Positions 10,426 through 20,552 of a stretch of 64,000 nt of DNA are shown one piece after another. Both the position numbers and the translations under genes were made by a program. The stretch lies in contig MU839840.1 of NCBI GenBank assembly GCA_030411725.1, positions 806,001-870,000 on the forward strand. Reading direction: 5' to 3'. The first letter of the stretch is position 1. Every line of letters begins with the position of its first letter. Source of the DNA: Echria macrotheca. Lineage: Eukaryota > Ascomycota > Sordariomycetes > Sordariales > Schizotheciaceae. The notes under the pieces are model-generated. The model was not told the origin of the DNA, ran no database searches, and worked only from the letters and a program-made list of their open reading frames with translations.

Positions 10426-13400
10426 ATGAGATCCCTCCTCAGAGGACCGAAGGAGCTCACCTCGGCGCGGCTCTCCCTCCTCGGTCTCTTGTTCGTCGTC
10501 ATTATCAGCTTTAGCCTCCGGGGGCGCCAGGACACAAGCACGACCCCCGTCCAGCGTCGCGCTGTCAGGAGGGATGCCGGCGGTGCCCTAGCCCCTTCGC
10601 CGGCCGTCTCCATCTCCAGCAACAGCAGCAGCTCATCGTCTCTTCTCCGCCGCCAGGACTACAGCTGCGATGCGAGCCGCCCTTGCTCCAACGGGGCATG
10701 CTGTGGTGGGGGTGGGTTCTGCGGCTACGGACCGACGTATTGCGGCGCCGGCTGTGTGTCTAACTGTGATGCCGTGGCCGAGTGCGGCCAATATGCCAGC
10801 CCGGCCGGCAAGACGTGCCCGTTAAACACGTGTTGTAGCGAGTTTGGGTTTTGCGGGACAACCACGGTTCGTTACACTCGAGTCCTATTCAGGATATGAC
10901 CCACCTACGTTGGTGGATGTATAGATGTGTTTTACTGATCCCCGGCAGGACTTTTGTACTGGCAACTGCCAGTCCAACTGCGTGCTCCATCCTCCGCCGC
11001 CGGCGGGTTCGCCCAAGAACAAGGCCCTCAATAGGGTCATTGGATACTACGAATCATGGAGCTACCGGTCATCATGCAACAAAAAGGCGCCAAGTGACAT
11101 GCCACTTAGCGAGCTTACGCATCTCTACTACGCCTTCGCTTTCATCGAGCCCGTCACCTTCAAGCTCACCACCATGGACGCCCAGACGCCCGAGGAACTC
11201 TTCAAGCTCACCGTCGACACGAAGCGCTACAACCCCGGCCTCAAGGTGTACATCGCCATCGGCGGCTGGACGCACAACGACCCCGGCCCGTACCAGACCG
11301 TCTTCAGCGATGCTGCCAGCACCGAGGCCAACCGGCAGAAGTTCGCCGACAACGTGCTCAAGTTTGTGAATCTCTGGGGCTTCGATGGCATCGACATAGA
11401 CTGGGAGTATCCCGGCGCCGACGACCGCGGCGGCACCCCGGCCGACACGGAGAACTTTGTGCTGCTGATGAAGACGCTCCGGCAGACGTTCAACGCGTCG
11501 CCCCGCAAGCTGGGCATCACCTTCACCATCCCGTCCTCGTTCTGGTACCTGCGCTGGTTCGACATGCCCGGCCTGCTCAAGTACGCCGACTGGGCCAACC
11601 TGATGAGTTATGATTTACACGGCACCTGGGACGCCAACAACCCCATCGGTGCCATCGCCCAGGGCCACACCAACCTCACCGAGATCAAGCTCGCGGCCGA
11701 GCTGCTGTGGCGCGTCAACGTCAAGCCCGAGCAGGTCGCCATCGGTTTTGGGTTCTACGGCCGCTCGTTCGAGCTCGCGAGCTCGAGCTGCACCACGCCC
11801 GGCTGCGCCTTCAAGGGCGGCGCCAAGCCGGGCCCATGCTCCAAGACCAGCGGCGTGCTCATGTACTACGAGATCCAGGCCATCCTCGACCAGGTGCCGG
11901 GCCTCACGCCCGTGCACGACGAGGACGCGGCGGTCAAGTATATCGTATGGGACAACACGCAGTGGGTGTCGTACGACGACGCCGACACGTTCGACGCCAA
12001 GGTGGCCTGGGCCAACGCCATCGGTTTCGGTGGTTCGCTGATCTGGGCCGTCGATACGGACGACGACAAGTTTAGTGCGATGAGCGGGCTGATGGGCCAC
12101 GAGGTCGCCCACGTCGACCTCGCCCAGCGCGCCACCGTCGAGTCCCAGATCAGCATCGCGCGGAGCCTCCAGGGGGAGAACGGCCAGGACTGTGTCGTGC
12201 TCAAGGACCAGGCCTGTAAGGCTGCCAGCGATCTGCGCTGCTTCAACGGCGAGACGCTGGTCGGTTGGGATCGGGACGGATGCTCGGTAAGTTTACCTAT
12301 GGATGGGCTGGCAGGCCAATTCCCTGGATGTGGGCTAGGCTAGGCTAGGACGACGACGCTGACCTCCTGTCCTTTACCCCGGGCCGCAGAACGACCAAGA
12401 GGGCAAGCCCATCTGCTGCCCTTCGTCCACAGCACCGAGAAAGTGCATGTGGCGCGGGAGCGGCGGTGACTGCAATGGACAGTGCCATCCCGGCGAAGCT
12501 ACTATCGCCCTCTCTTCGTGGTGAGTCTCTTGGTGTGGCAATGTGTGTGTGATGCGGCGGCCAAAGAGCTGACCAAGGCTTTTCTTTGCCATGAAAATAG
12601 GGGCGGTAAGGGAGCAGGCTTCGACGGCGAAAGCGGTACGGGCCAATGTAACAGAGGTGCCAAAGCCTTGTGTTGCGAGGCCGGCGACTGGAAGAATATC
12701 GTTGGCGCTTGCCGCTGGACCGGCTGGTACGTTCCCTTGTTTTGGACCCTTGAGAAGACAACTTTCCCGTGATCGAGCTAACTCGGTGTTTTTGGGAATT
12801 TATAGCGGTGATGACTGTGACGGCAGCAAGGAGACCGAGGTTTCGTCCGTAGGGGACTGCTCACTACTAAGAAGCCGTAAGCCTGCCCGTTCTAGGCCTC
12901 CCCTATTTTGTCAGTTTTCGTTTTGTGATTGTCCGGGTCTAACGGTTCGTCATCTGAAAAAGGAAAGTTTTGCTGCCCCAAAGACACGCCGATCCACGAT
13001 TGCCAGTGGAGAGGGTCCTGGCCTGACTGTCCTGATGCAAAGTGCGAGAAGGACGAGGTAGCTATCGCCAACGATCCCAATGGTGTAGCAAGCTGGTTCG
13101 CCTGTCATTGTACGTCTACCTACCAGGGACACGACCTTGCCCCATTGTGTTCTCCCCGTTCTCCACGCTGACGAGCATGTCTCCCAACAATAGGGGGTAG
13201 AAAACGGACCAACTGTTGCAAAGTCAGCAAGGCTCCGCCCAAGTCTCTAACCTGCGACCACAACAGTTGCTTCTTCAACCCGGCCGCATGTGTCGTCGGA
13301 GAAGACGAGTATGGAAACAGACCAACAAAGCGAGACACGATGCTCTGGGCGGATCTGGAAGAACGCGGCAACCGGGACTTCAAGTGGTTGACCAACCCGT

Positions 13401-14466
13401 CCGCGCTGCTCATCGCCTCACGGGCGCTAGGCTATCCCGACCCAGCCGGCTACATGCGCCGACTGCGCCAGAACCTCGCCGGTCTTGCCAGGCGGTGGTT
13501 CGACATGCGATCGCGAGCCTGCGGCGACCCGTCCCTCCGCCAGACCGACTTCCCCAACCTCGACACCGCGCCGGCAGGCGGCCAGGTGGAGCACGTCGTC
13601 CCCCTCGCCTTTGTTTTGGGTCGTTTTCCCGCCGTGGCCAACCACGGCCGCCACTGGCGCCCCGTCCCGCGGTCCAGCAGGAACCCGGTGCCCGACGGCC
13701 CGCCGACGCGGACGCCGGCGATCAACGAGGCCTTTTGGCGGGACGTATGGCGGAACCCCAACGCGCTGCCCGAATCTTTCGGTCCGATCCGGCAGCCGGA
13801 CCAGTACGTCAACGAGCAGATCGGTTCCAACTCGAACCCTACCGCGTTCACGATGCTCCGGGACGCCGTCAACGGCCAGAAGGGCCGGTTCGAGGTTTTT
13901 AACAGTCCCATGGAGATCAGGAGGTTCGAGAGGACGGTCGACAGGGGCGTCGGTGGCAACGAGACGGCCGTGGAAGAGTGGCTGGATACGCTGCGCGAGA
14001 CCGTGGCCGCGTTTCAGTATCTCAACGACCCCCTGGTCGTCACCGTTCAGGACGATAGCGTCGCCCGGGTATACCAGGCCCTGCAGCGGATCGAACAGGT
14101 CATACCGGCTGCCGAGGGGCTGTCCGCACACTGGAACGAGGCTTGTACGTTGCTTCTTTTTACTATTAGTTGTCTTCTCCCGCCAGAACCCCCCCCCCCC
14201 CTTTCTCAAAAAAACCAAAAAAAAAAAAAAAAAAGAAAAAAAAGAAAAGAAAAACCGGTATACTAACTTGTCATGTCCTGTGCTGCACAGATCCTCACTA
14301 CTTCAGACAGGTATCCGAATTCACACGGACCTACATGGCCGATCGGATCAGATACGTCCGGAACGCCTACGCGTCCGACGGTTCCCCCTTTCGCGAGTAT
14401 GTGCTGGCCGAGATCAAGAGGATCGAAGACCAGATCCCCAACATGAAATACGCGTTCGAGGATTAA
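10426..14466 (+). CDS. GH18 chitinase, subgroup C, with chitin-binding modules
   Basis: Eight exons (10426-10866, 10949-12286, 12390-12520, 12601-12726, 12806-12876, 12963-13109, 13194-14144, 14291-14466) join in phase to 1,126 residues, normal for subgroup-C fungal chitinases. A hydrophobic N-terminal signal/anchor (LSLLGLLFVVIISFSL) is followed by two hevein-type chitin-binding modules (CSNGACCGGGGFCGYG, about residue 87; TCCSEFGFCGTTTDFC, about 136). The GH18 barrel spans about 175-530 with catalytic DGIDIDWEYPG (Glu about 300). The Cys-rich C-terminal half and a final helical region match the long tails of killer-toxin-like chitinases. It should hydrolyse chitin, at or outside the cell surface. 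It is divergent from the LysM gene. Intron 7 contains C and A homopolymers. Confidence 0.92.
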
Positions 14467-14673
14467 GTCTAGACGAAACCGTCATGTACTTTAGTCTCTG
14501 TACATCATCAAACATTTCATTTTTCTGTTCCTTTGTATTTACCTAATCCATACCTGGGCTTCAACGACGAGTCAGTTCCATGCCATCAACGACTCAGTGT
14601 ATCTCGCAGGTCTGTGGCTTCACAGCTCCGTAAGATATTTGCTTTGACATGTTGACACCAGCCATGAAACTGA

Positions 14674-15361
14674 AGAAAAAAGACTGGAAGACTTGCTCGG
14701 AAAGCCCTCGTGAAGAGCCCTTGGTGGTCTTGGGCATCACTTAACGATCCGATGGAATTCATCGACACAACCCGTTTTTTCGGACCTGTATGCGAGGTGG
14801 TCGGATCCGAATGCGAGTCTGCTGTGGGCCTGGATCCTACCGGCGAGCTGGCCGAAGGAAGCTTTGTGCTCCTGCGGGGCTTGTTGATACGCACCGAAGC
14901 TCTCCCGAATCCTTCGAAGGAGGTACTACCTACATACATGGGACTGGATTGACTTGGACATTCTGCCCGGACACATAAAGAATCTCTGGGTTGATTACGA
15001 CTGCTCAGATATCATAAACACCGATGCGACGCGGGTTTTCTGTCTATACATTGGCCACAAGCGAAAGACCGTGCCGGGTTTCTTGATCTTGCAGCGGACG
15101 ACCGTCAGGACGACGCAGTCTTCCGCCGAGTTGGGGCTGGTAGAAGTATTTGGTGGCCCGAATGATCCGACTCCTGGCGCATGGATGTCAAGGCTGCTCG
15201 CCAATGCCAAGATGCAGGAAGGAGCAAGAAAGAGCAGGTTGTCAAGGTGGTGTAGCGGACACCTTACATGGTTCAGCCAATCGGCGCGCGTCTTCATCTT
15301 TGCCGGTGACTTCTCGGAGACATTCGAGGACCCTCAGGCCCCAGAGTCATTTTCAATATGA
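14674..15361 (+). pseudogene. Relic of a HET-domain incompatibility protein (C-terminal part)
   Basis: Two segments join through a plausible intron (14923-14980, GTACTA...AAAG, phase 0). The first holds SPWWSWASLNDPMEF and later GELAEGSFVLLRGLLI; the second holds WVDYDCSDI...VFCLYIGHKR...GFLILQRT...GLVEVF. WSWAS, then a strand-rich tail ending in a display of the C(L/I)xxG and GLxL type, is how HET (heterokaryon incompatibility) proteins end. The N-terminal HET domain is absent: the frame meets a stop at 14671 and the chitinase gene ends at 14466. It is therefore most likely a decayed fragment. The alternative is a short expressed gene of unknown use. Confidence 0.55.
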
Positions 15362-15372
15362 GAAGATGCCAG

Positions 15373-15380
15373 TATAAATA
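15373..15380 (+). promoter_or_regulatory. TATA box of methyltransferase gene
   Basis: TATAAATA lies 72 bp before the ATG at 15452. Confidence 0.45.
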
Positions 15381-15451
15381 CGGGCTATGAGGCGAATTTC
15401 GCCGACCACCAGACTCCAATATCGTCCACACCATCAGTAACATCAGCAGTC

Positions 15452-16477
15452 ATGAGTTCAGCCACGAGGAACAAGATGAATTCCCCCGAAGGCCTTGAGA
15501 GTCTCCACAAGATGTTCAAGAACGCAGCCGTCGTAGCCGGTGGAGACTGGGAGAAAATCATGCTCGACAGTGCCAAACGTGTCAGCGCCCCTATTGCCAT
15601 CCGAATGCTGGATCATGTCGGCTTGAACAAAGACACGTCAGCCCCTTTCAAACTGATCGACTGCGCCTGCGGAACCGGAGTGGTGGCTTGGGAGCTGCAG
15701 CGCATCATCCAGCCCGACGTCCTCCGGCAGAGCAGCATCCTAGCCTGCGACTTCTCCGAGCAGATGGTCGGCGTCACCCAGAGAACAATCGCCAGGGAGG
15801 GCTTGGTCAACACCGAAGTCAAGCAGATCGATGCCCAGGTATACCCCTACCCCCCTTGCACCACGTCCTAATAGGGACTGACTCCGTTGATACCACAGAA
15901 AACCGGCCTGGACAGCGACAGCTTCACCCATTATACCATGAATATCGGCTTTCACGTCGTACCTAATTCCGAGGCCGCATTGGACGGTAAGCGCGTGCCC
16001 TAATGTGAGTGAGCGGACAAGCTAACGTCGACAGAGGCTATCCGCATCGTGAAGCCGGGAGGCCGTATCGGGCTGACCACCTGGCATCGTGTTCTGTCGT
16101 GGGCACCTGACATCGAGGCAGCGTTCAAGTCGTTCGACTTCGAAGCCCCTTTTGAAACGGCGTTGCAGACAAGCACGTGGGGTGACTGGGGCGACGCAAA
16201 CTGGGTGCGCAAGACACTTGAGCAGAAGGGGCTGCTGGACGTAAAGGTGGAAGTTATGGCGTATCTGCAGCATATTGATAGTGCAGAATACTTTGTGAAG
16301 CACTTCGGCATGATTTTCAAGTGGCTCATGGGCAGTTGCTGGAGCGAGGAGCTGCGCAAGGAACACCCCGAGGAAGAAGTCATCCAGCGGGTGAAGGAGT
16401 TTCTCGAGAAGAAGTACGAGGGTGAGGGCTGGGATGTGACATGGATTGCCATTGTTGCGAGCGGGCAGGTTGCATAG
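15452..16477 (+). CDS. SAM-dependent methyltransferase
   Basis: Three exons (15452-15838, 15899-15986, 16035-16477) give 305 residues. SAM motif I is LIDCACGTGVVAWEL (about residues 69-83), motif II acid follows in ILACDFSEQMV, and the post-I region includes EAIRIVKPGGRIGLTTWH, the usual motif VI context of Methyltransf_25/UbiE-like enzymes. The C-terminal helical part (HFGMIFKWLMGSCWSEE) resembles fungal small-molecule methyltransferases. No signal peptide. The substrate is unknown. The position beside a HET relic and the chitinase cluster gives no firm pathway link. Confidence 0.85.
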
Positions 16478-16819
16478 GTAGATTTTTGATAGGAACCCCC
16501 ACCCCCACCCTACGTTCCCGCAGAGCTTGCATTCATTCGCGCAGACCACGTGATGATGCCAAGAGTGCATTTCCCGGGGCAGCGAGCAAGCAAGTCTGGC
16601 AACGGCGGGACCTTCCCAGCAACGCCGGTCGCGTGCCGACACGCAATCGCCCGCAACGCAGCTACTGATAGCCGCGACGTACGAGACCAGCGGCGTGTAG
16701 GTCATGACCACCTCTGAGCAGTCGCGCGACCGAAGCTGACGTTGGTAACCGGGCGCCGCAGCGTCGCACCTCCGCGCGCTCTCGCTCCCGCGTCGTCGAC
16801 TCCCGCCCACCACCCGACC
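16478..16819. other. Short intergenic region
   Basis: No gene signature is seen. It serves as the upstream region of the FAR1-like gene at 16820. Confidence 0.5.
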
Positions 16820-17611
16820 ATGGCTGATTCCCTCGGCCTCCCTCCCAACCAGTACGCGACCCTGCTCAACGCCATCAATACCATCGACCAGCGCCTCAGC
16901 CGCATCGAGGCCGCCATCCGTCTCGGCGGAATCAATGGCGCGCCCTCGGGTCCCGTCGCCGTGCCGCAGCCGCCGCCGGCCCCCGCGCCGCTCACCCTGA
17001 CGCCCGCCGCCAACCCCGCCGCCATGATGGCGCCCGTCGCCTTCCGCGCCCTCGAGCCGCCCCCCGAGGGCTACACGCTGTCGTCGCGCAGCACGATGCA
17101 GGACGAGCTGGACCAGTGGACGATCCCGCGCGGGTACAGCATGCGCATCGCCGGCGCCAAGGTGTCGGGCAAGCGCAAGGTGCGGTGGGTGTGCTTCCGC
17201 GGCGGCGAGGCGCGCCACCACCGCGCGCCCGTCGACGAGTCGGTCATCCTGCAGGCCAAGGCCGAGGGGCGGCGCAAGCCGACGACGGACCGGACGTCGA
17301 AAAAGTGCGGCTGTCTGTTCAAGTTCGAGGTCATCGAGACGGCCAAGGGGTCCGACCTCTGGGTGCTGCACTACCCGAACGAGGAGCACAAGGTGCACAA
17401 CCACGGGCCGTCGGACCAGACCTCGGACCCGCGCGCGCGGAAGCTGCCGTCGTTCATGCTGGCCGAGGTCGACCAGTGGCTGCGGGAGGGGTGGCTGGTC
17501 AGCAAGATCCAGGACGAGCTCAAGTCGAGGGGGTTTACCAACGTGTTGAATACGGACCTGTATAATCGGAAGAGGCAGCTGCGGAAGGAGGATGCGCAGA
17601 TGCAGGAGTGA
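16820..17611 (+). CDS. FAR1/WRKY-GCM1-type DNA-binding protein, probably transposase-derived
   Basis: An intronless 263-residue protein. I took the ATG at 16820 because it opens a coiled, conserved-looking N-terminus (QYATLLNAINTIDQRLSRIEAAI). After a Pro/Ala-rich linker comes a compact domain about residues 90-205: basic KVSGKRKVRWVCFRGG, KKCGCLFKFEV and the His pair HNHGPS, with aromatic spacing typical of FAR1-like zinc fingers of the WRKY-GCM1 superfamily. In fungi such domains occur at the N-terminus of MULE (Mutator-like) transposases or as domesticated single genes. No transposase catalytic core, terminal repeats or SWIM finger are visible here, so it is probably a co-opted nuclear DNA-binding protein. 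The C-terminal helical region (WLREGWLVSKIQDELKSRG) may dimerise or bind DNA. Confidence 0.7.
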   Translation: MADSLGLPPNQYATLLNAINTIDQRLSRIEAAIRLGGINGAPSGPVAVPQPPPAPAPLTLTPAANPAAMMAPVAFRALEPPPEGYTLSSRSTMQDELDQWTIPRGYSMRIAGAKVSGKRKVRWVCFRGGEARHHRAPVDESVILQAKAEGRRKPTTDRTSKKCGCLFKFEVIETAKGSDLWVLHYPNEEHKVHNHGPSDQTSDPRARKLPSFMLAEVDQWLREGWLVSKIQDELKSRGFTNVLNTDLYNRKRQLRKEDAQMQE

Positions 17612-18298
17612 CGGACGGTTCATTCTGCACGAGACTGGACGGATTCTCAGAGGATTCACCTCTTCTGTTATGATTTACGACACGGAGGCGGTTTGATTTC
17701 CTGATGGACGTACCGGGAAGACATGATGATGAACACCGCGCCGGGAGACGCGGATGGGCCGGGGCCATCAATGGGTGTGAGAACCCATGCTCAGATCTTG
17801 GGTACTGCTGGTGATTGTGCAGTCCGGATATCTATGCCTCGATGACTTGGTAGCACGCGAATCAGCCGAACAGGAACTCCCTCTCGGAGCTCATTCGGGT
17901 GTAACCAAGTCATCGCAGCAGATTTGGAATGGTCCAAAAATGAGCACATCTCCTACCCGGGGTCTTTGCAGGTGTACCACGTCGGTTAACCGGTGATGAT
18001 AACGAGGCCACGATGGCGAGTTTGTTATGTCTATTGTTATTAACTATATAATGATAGCGTCTAGTTGACGCGAGAGCGATACAAGTCAACTGCCTTGGGT
18101 CAATCTTCATTAGTGAGCATGTGAGCTTTATTTTGGTGGCTGTCCTTGGGTGTGTAAAAATATGTGGAGAAGTTGTAGTAAACTTTCCCAGCCACCCCGT
18201 TCGGATACAAACCCCAACATGAATTCAAACTAATGCACGATTAGTCCTAAGCCGTATGCCCACGTTCAAACGCATTGGTACCTAGACACACTAGGAAC

Positions 18299-18299
<1 letters not shown>
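17612..18299. other. Intergenic, AT-rich
   Basis: Lower GC than its flanks, particularly 17990-18240 (TATTGTTATTAACTATATAA). No coding signal. Confidence 0.5.

Positions 18300-18356
<57 letters not shown>
18300..18356 (+). repeat. Poly(A) tract, 57 nt
   Basis: An uninterrupted run of 57 A on the + strand ends 3 nt before an ATG (18360). Poly(dA:dT) of this length excludes nucleosomes. It could also be a retroposition tail or an assembly-length artefact. Confidence 0.9.
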
Positions 18357-18358
<2 letters not shown>

Positions 18359-18359
18359 T

Positions 18360-18914
18360 ATGGACCACCAGCTCCCGGAACTCACAAGCCGTCCAACAAG
18401 ACACCCCCAATCCTGCGCCTCCATCTCGCGACCTCTCCTCTCGTTCCTCAACTCCGTCCTCCCCAACCCGCCCCACCTCACACTCAGCATCGGCTCCGGC
18501 CCCGGCCTGCTCGAGGCCTTACTGCTTCACCACCACCCCTCCCGCGCAGGCACCGAGCCCGTCTCGTTCCTCGGTGTGGAGGTGTCCACCACGGCCCCGG
18601 GCAGCACACGGCCGGTGAACCGCTTCCTGCCGGAGCAGAACGCCGCAACGGTGGGGGGGACGTGGGCTCTCGCGGCGACGCAGGCGGTGGAGGAAGCGGC
18701 GGGGTTGGTGTTTGTGTATCCGAGGGACGGTGAACTGATTCGCCGGTATTTGGATGCCGGGAGACGGGTCGAGGTGGTGGTTTGGGTCGGGCCACGGTGT
18801 GATTTGGATAGCATGACGGGTCCGCTGCGGGACTGGGGGGTGGAGGTGCCTGTGCCTGAGGGAATGGTGGAGGAAGGGGAGGGGGTGGTGGTGTTTCGGA
18901 GGCGGGATGGATGA
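18360..18914 (+). CDS. Small methyltransferase-like hypothetical protein
   Basis: An intronless frame of 184 residues. Residues about 40-54 read LTLSIGSGPGLLEALL, a G-x-G-x-G turn like SAM motif I, and FLGVEVS follows at the distance expected for the acidic residue of strand 2. Later strands (AGLVFVYPRDGELI, VEVVVWVGP) fit a small Rossmann fold. I do not recognise a named family, and no catalytic motif is evident. Its start codon lies 3 nt behind a 57-nt A tract, so either the leader is extremely A-rich or the real start is elsewhere (no other in-frame ATG upstream). Moderately convincing as a gene because of the consistent fold pattern and codon bias. Confidence 0.6.
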   Translation: MDHQLPELTSRPTRHPQSCASISRPLLSFLNSVLPNPPHLTLSIGSGPGLLEALLLHHHPSRAGTEPVSFLGVEVSTTAPGSTRPVNRFLPEQNAATVGGTWALAATQAVEEAAGLVFVYPRDGELIRRYLDAGRRVEVVVWVGPRCDLDSMTGPLRDWGVEVPVPEGMVEEGEGVVVFRRRDG

Positions 18915-20552
18915 TGGGTATGGTTGAGTTGAAGGGAGGTATTGAAATCAAACGGCTACTGTCGCCAAGGTTCTGTCCATGATGCTGGTGATGGCTTTGG
19001 CTGCTCGGGTTGTCGCCATACGCTGGTCTTTAAAAGCTGAGATGGGATTTAAAGGTGAATTTCAACAGTGGTGCGTTAGCCCGATGGTGCAACCATAGTA
19101 TCATTCACCAGCCAGTGTTCGCTCTGGTCTGCTGGTTGATATAACTTATATCCTACAAACGACTTTGAAGTGACGACGGACCCATGCGAGCCGACCCACC
19201 TGCTCGTAGAGGGGATGCACTGCTAATGTTGTTCGGTTGTGTCAATAACACAACTTTTGACGACGGACGTTCGGTAATCTTCTAGAGACAGGAGACGCCT
19301 CAGATGCCATTTGAGTCAAAGACTTATCTGGAAGGCTGTAATTGGTTAATTGGTTAGGTAGTACAGGTGTTCGACAGCCTGGAGAGCAAGCAGCTCGGCA
19401 CTGACTGCGTTCCGAAGGCGGGTGGCGTCTCGGAATCCAAATGAGCATTTCTTCGTCCCAGGCACATTCCTCTCCATTGAAATACTCGTCACTCGCCGTG
19501 TCATCCGTCAGCGTGCATGCCAGGATGCCTGGCGAACCCAAAAAGTCGTGGCCAGAATGCCGGACCCATGCCTGTTTGGGTCGATGGCATCCTGCTCGCA
19601 TCCAATCCTGCCCAAAGGTTGCCATCAGGCGCACTCACATGAGGCGAACTGGCCAATACTGAAGGCTCCCTGGAGGGCCTGGAATGGTGGTCATCAAACT
19701 GCTTCGAGGCTGCCATGTGAAAACCAGCAAACATATATCCGGTGTCCACCAGCCATGGCTGCTTGACATCAAATCTCGGTTTCTACGCTGTCAACTTCTC
19801 GGTCTGCCTGCGACAATGAATCTGAACAGCTACACCCGTCTCAACCCATATTTCGACGACGAGAAGAGGTCAGAGGAAAGGAAGGATCTCACGCCGTATA
19901 TTGCGCTTGGGACGGTCGTAGTTCTGGGAGTTGTTTTCATCTTGGCATGGGGTAAAATATGACGAGGTCTGTCCGTAATCTTGTTCTCATCCGCGAATCG
20001 CCCTGACTTCCAGCAGTGGTTCATGTTGAAGCAATCCTGGGGGAGAATCGGTGGAGTGTGGAGGTGGGGAATGTGGGGGTCTGCACTGGTTTTGGCGGAC
20101 AAGTGAGCGGCACGAGCGAGCCCACTAAAAAGACTGTGAATGCTCGTTGAAGAAGGCTGGCACAGGGCTTAAAGGGGTAACTACGGAGTACCTGGATCAA
20201 CAGTAGCAAGGCCGCCGAGGCTATCGCTAATGGTGTTTGTCAACTACAACGCTTTACATACTGCTCTTGTATGTCTTCCAACCGACGTAATGGCCGTGAC
20301 AAGATTAAATATTCGAAGATTTTAAACCGAGTGGTAAATCGTAAAGGAGGAGATAGTTCTTCGGGTGCTTGCGGACAGCGCTCCCAGTCCGTTTAAACAA
20401 ACTCGGGCATGAGGGGTCAGTGGTCCTTCACAAAGTGGAGACACAGCGTCACCGCCCGGCAGAAAGCAAGCTGCCCCGCTGAAATTTCTGGCCGCTGCAG
20501 CTCATGGAATTGAGATGCCTCAGATCCAAATACCTTGCACATAGATCACAAA
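18915..20552. other. Intergenic region
   Basis: No strong gene. Open frames at 19242-19634 (-) and 19422-19766 (+) overlap each other and lack domains. One tiny membrane-protein candidate at 19816 is listed separately. Confidence 0.5.
19816..19962 (+). CDS. Candidate 48-residue single-pass membrane protein
   Basis: A short frame with a polar, charged N-terminal half (DDEKRSEERKDLTPY) and one clean hydrophobic helix (IALGTVVVLGVVFILAWG) ending in KI-stop. The layout resembles fungal mini membrane proteins, but there is no homologue I recognise. It could be chance. Confidence 0.25.
   Translation: MNLNSYTRLNPYFDDEKRSEERKDLTPYIALGTVVVLGVVFILAWGKI

Noticed and set aside
16022..17659. 545-codon frame antisense to the methyltransferase and FAR1-like genes
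   Set aside because: It is the mirror of two genes with clear domains; its text is His/Arg/Leu-rich shadow sequence.
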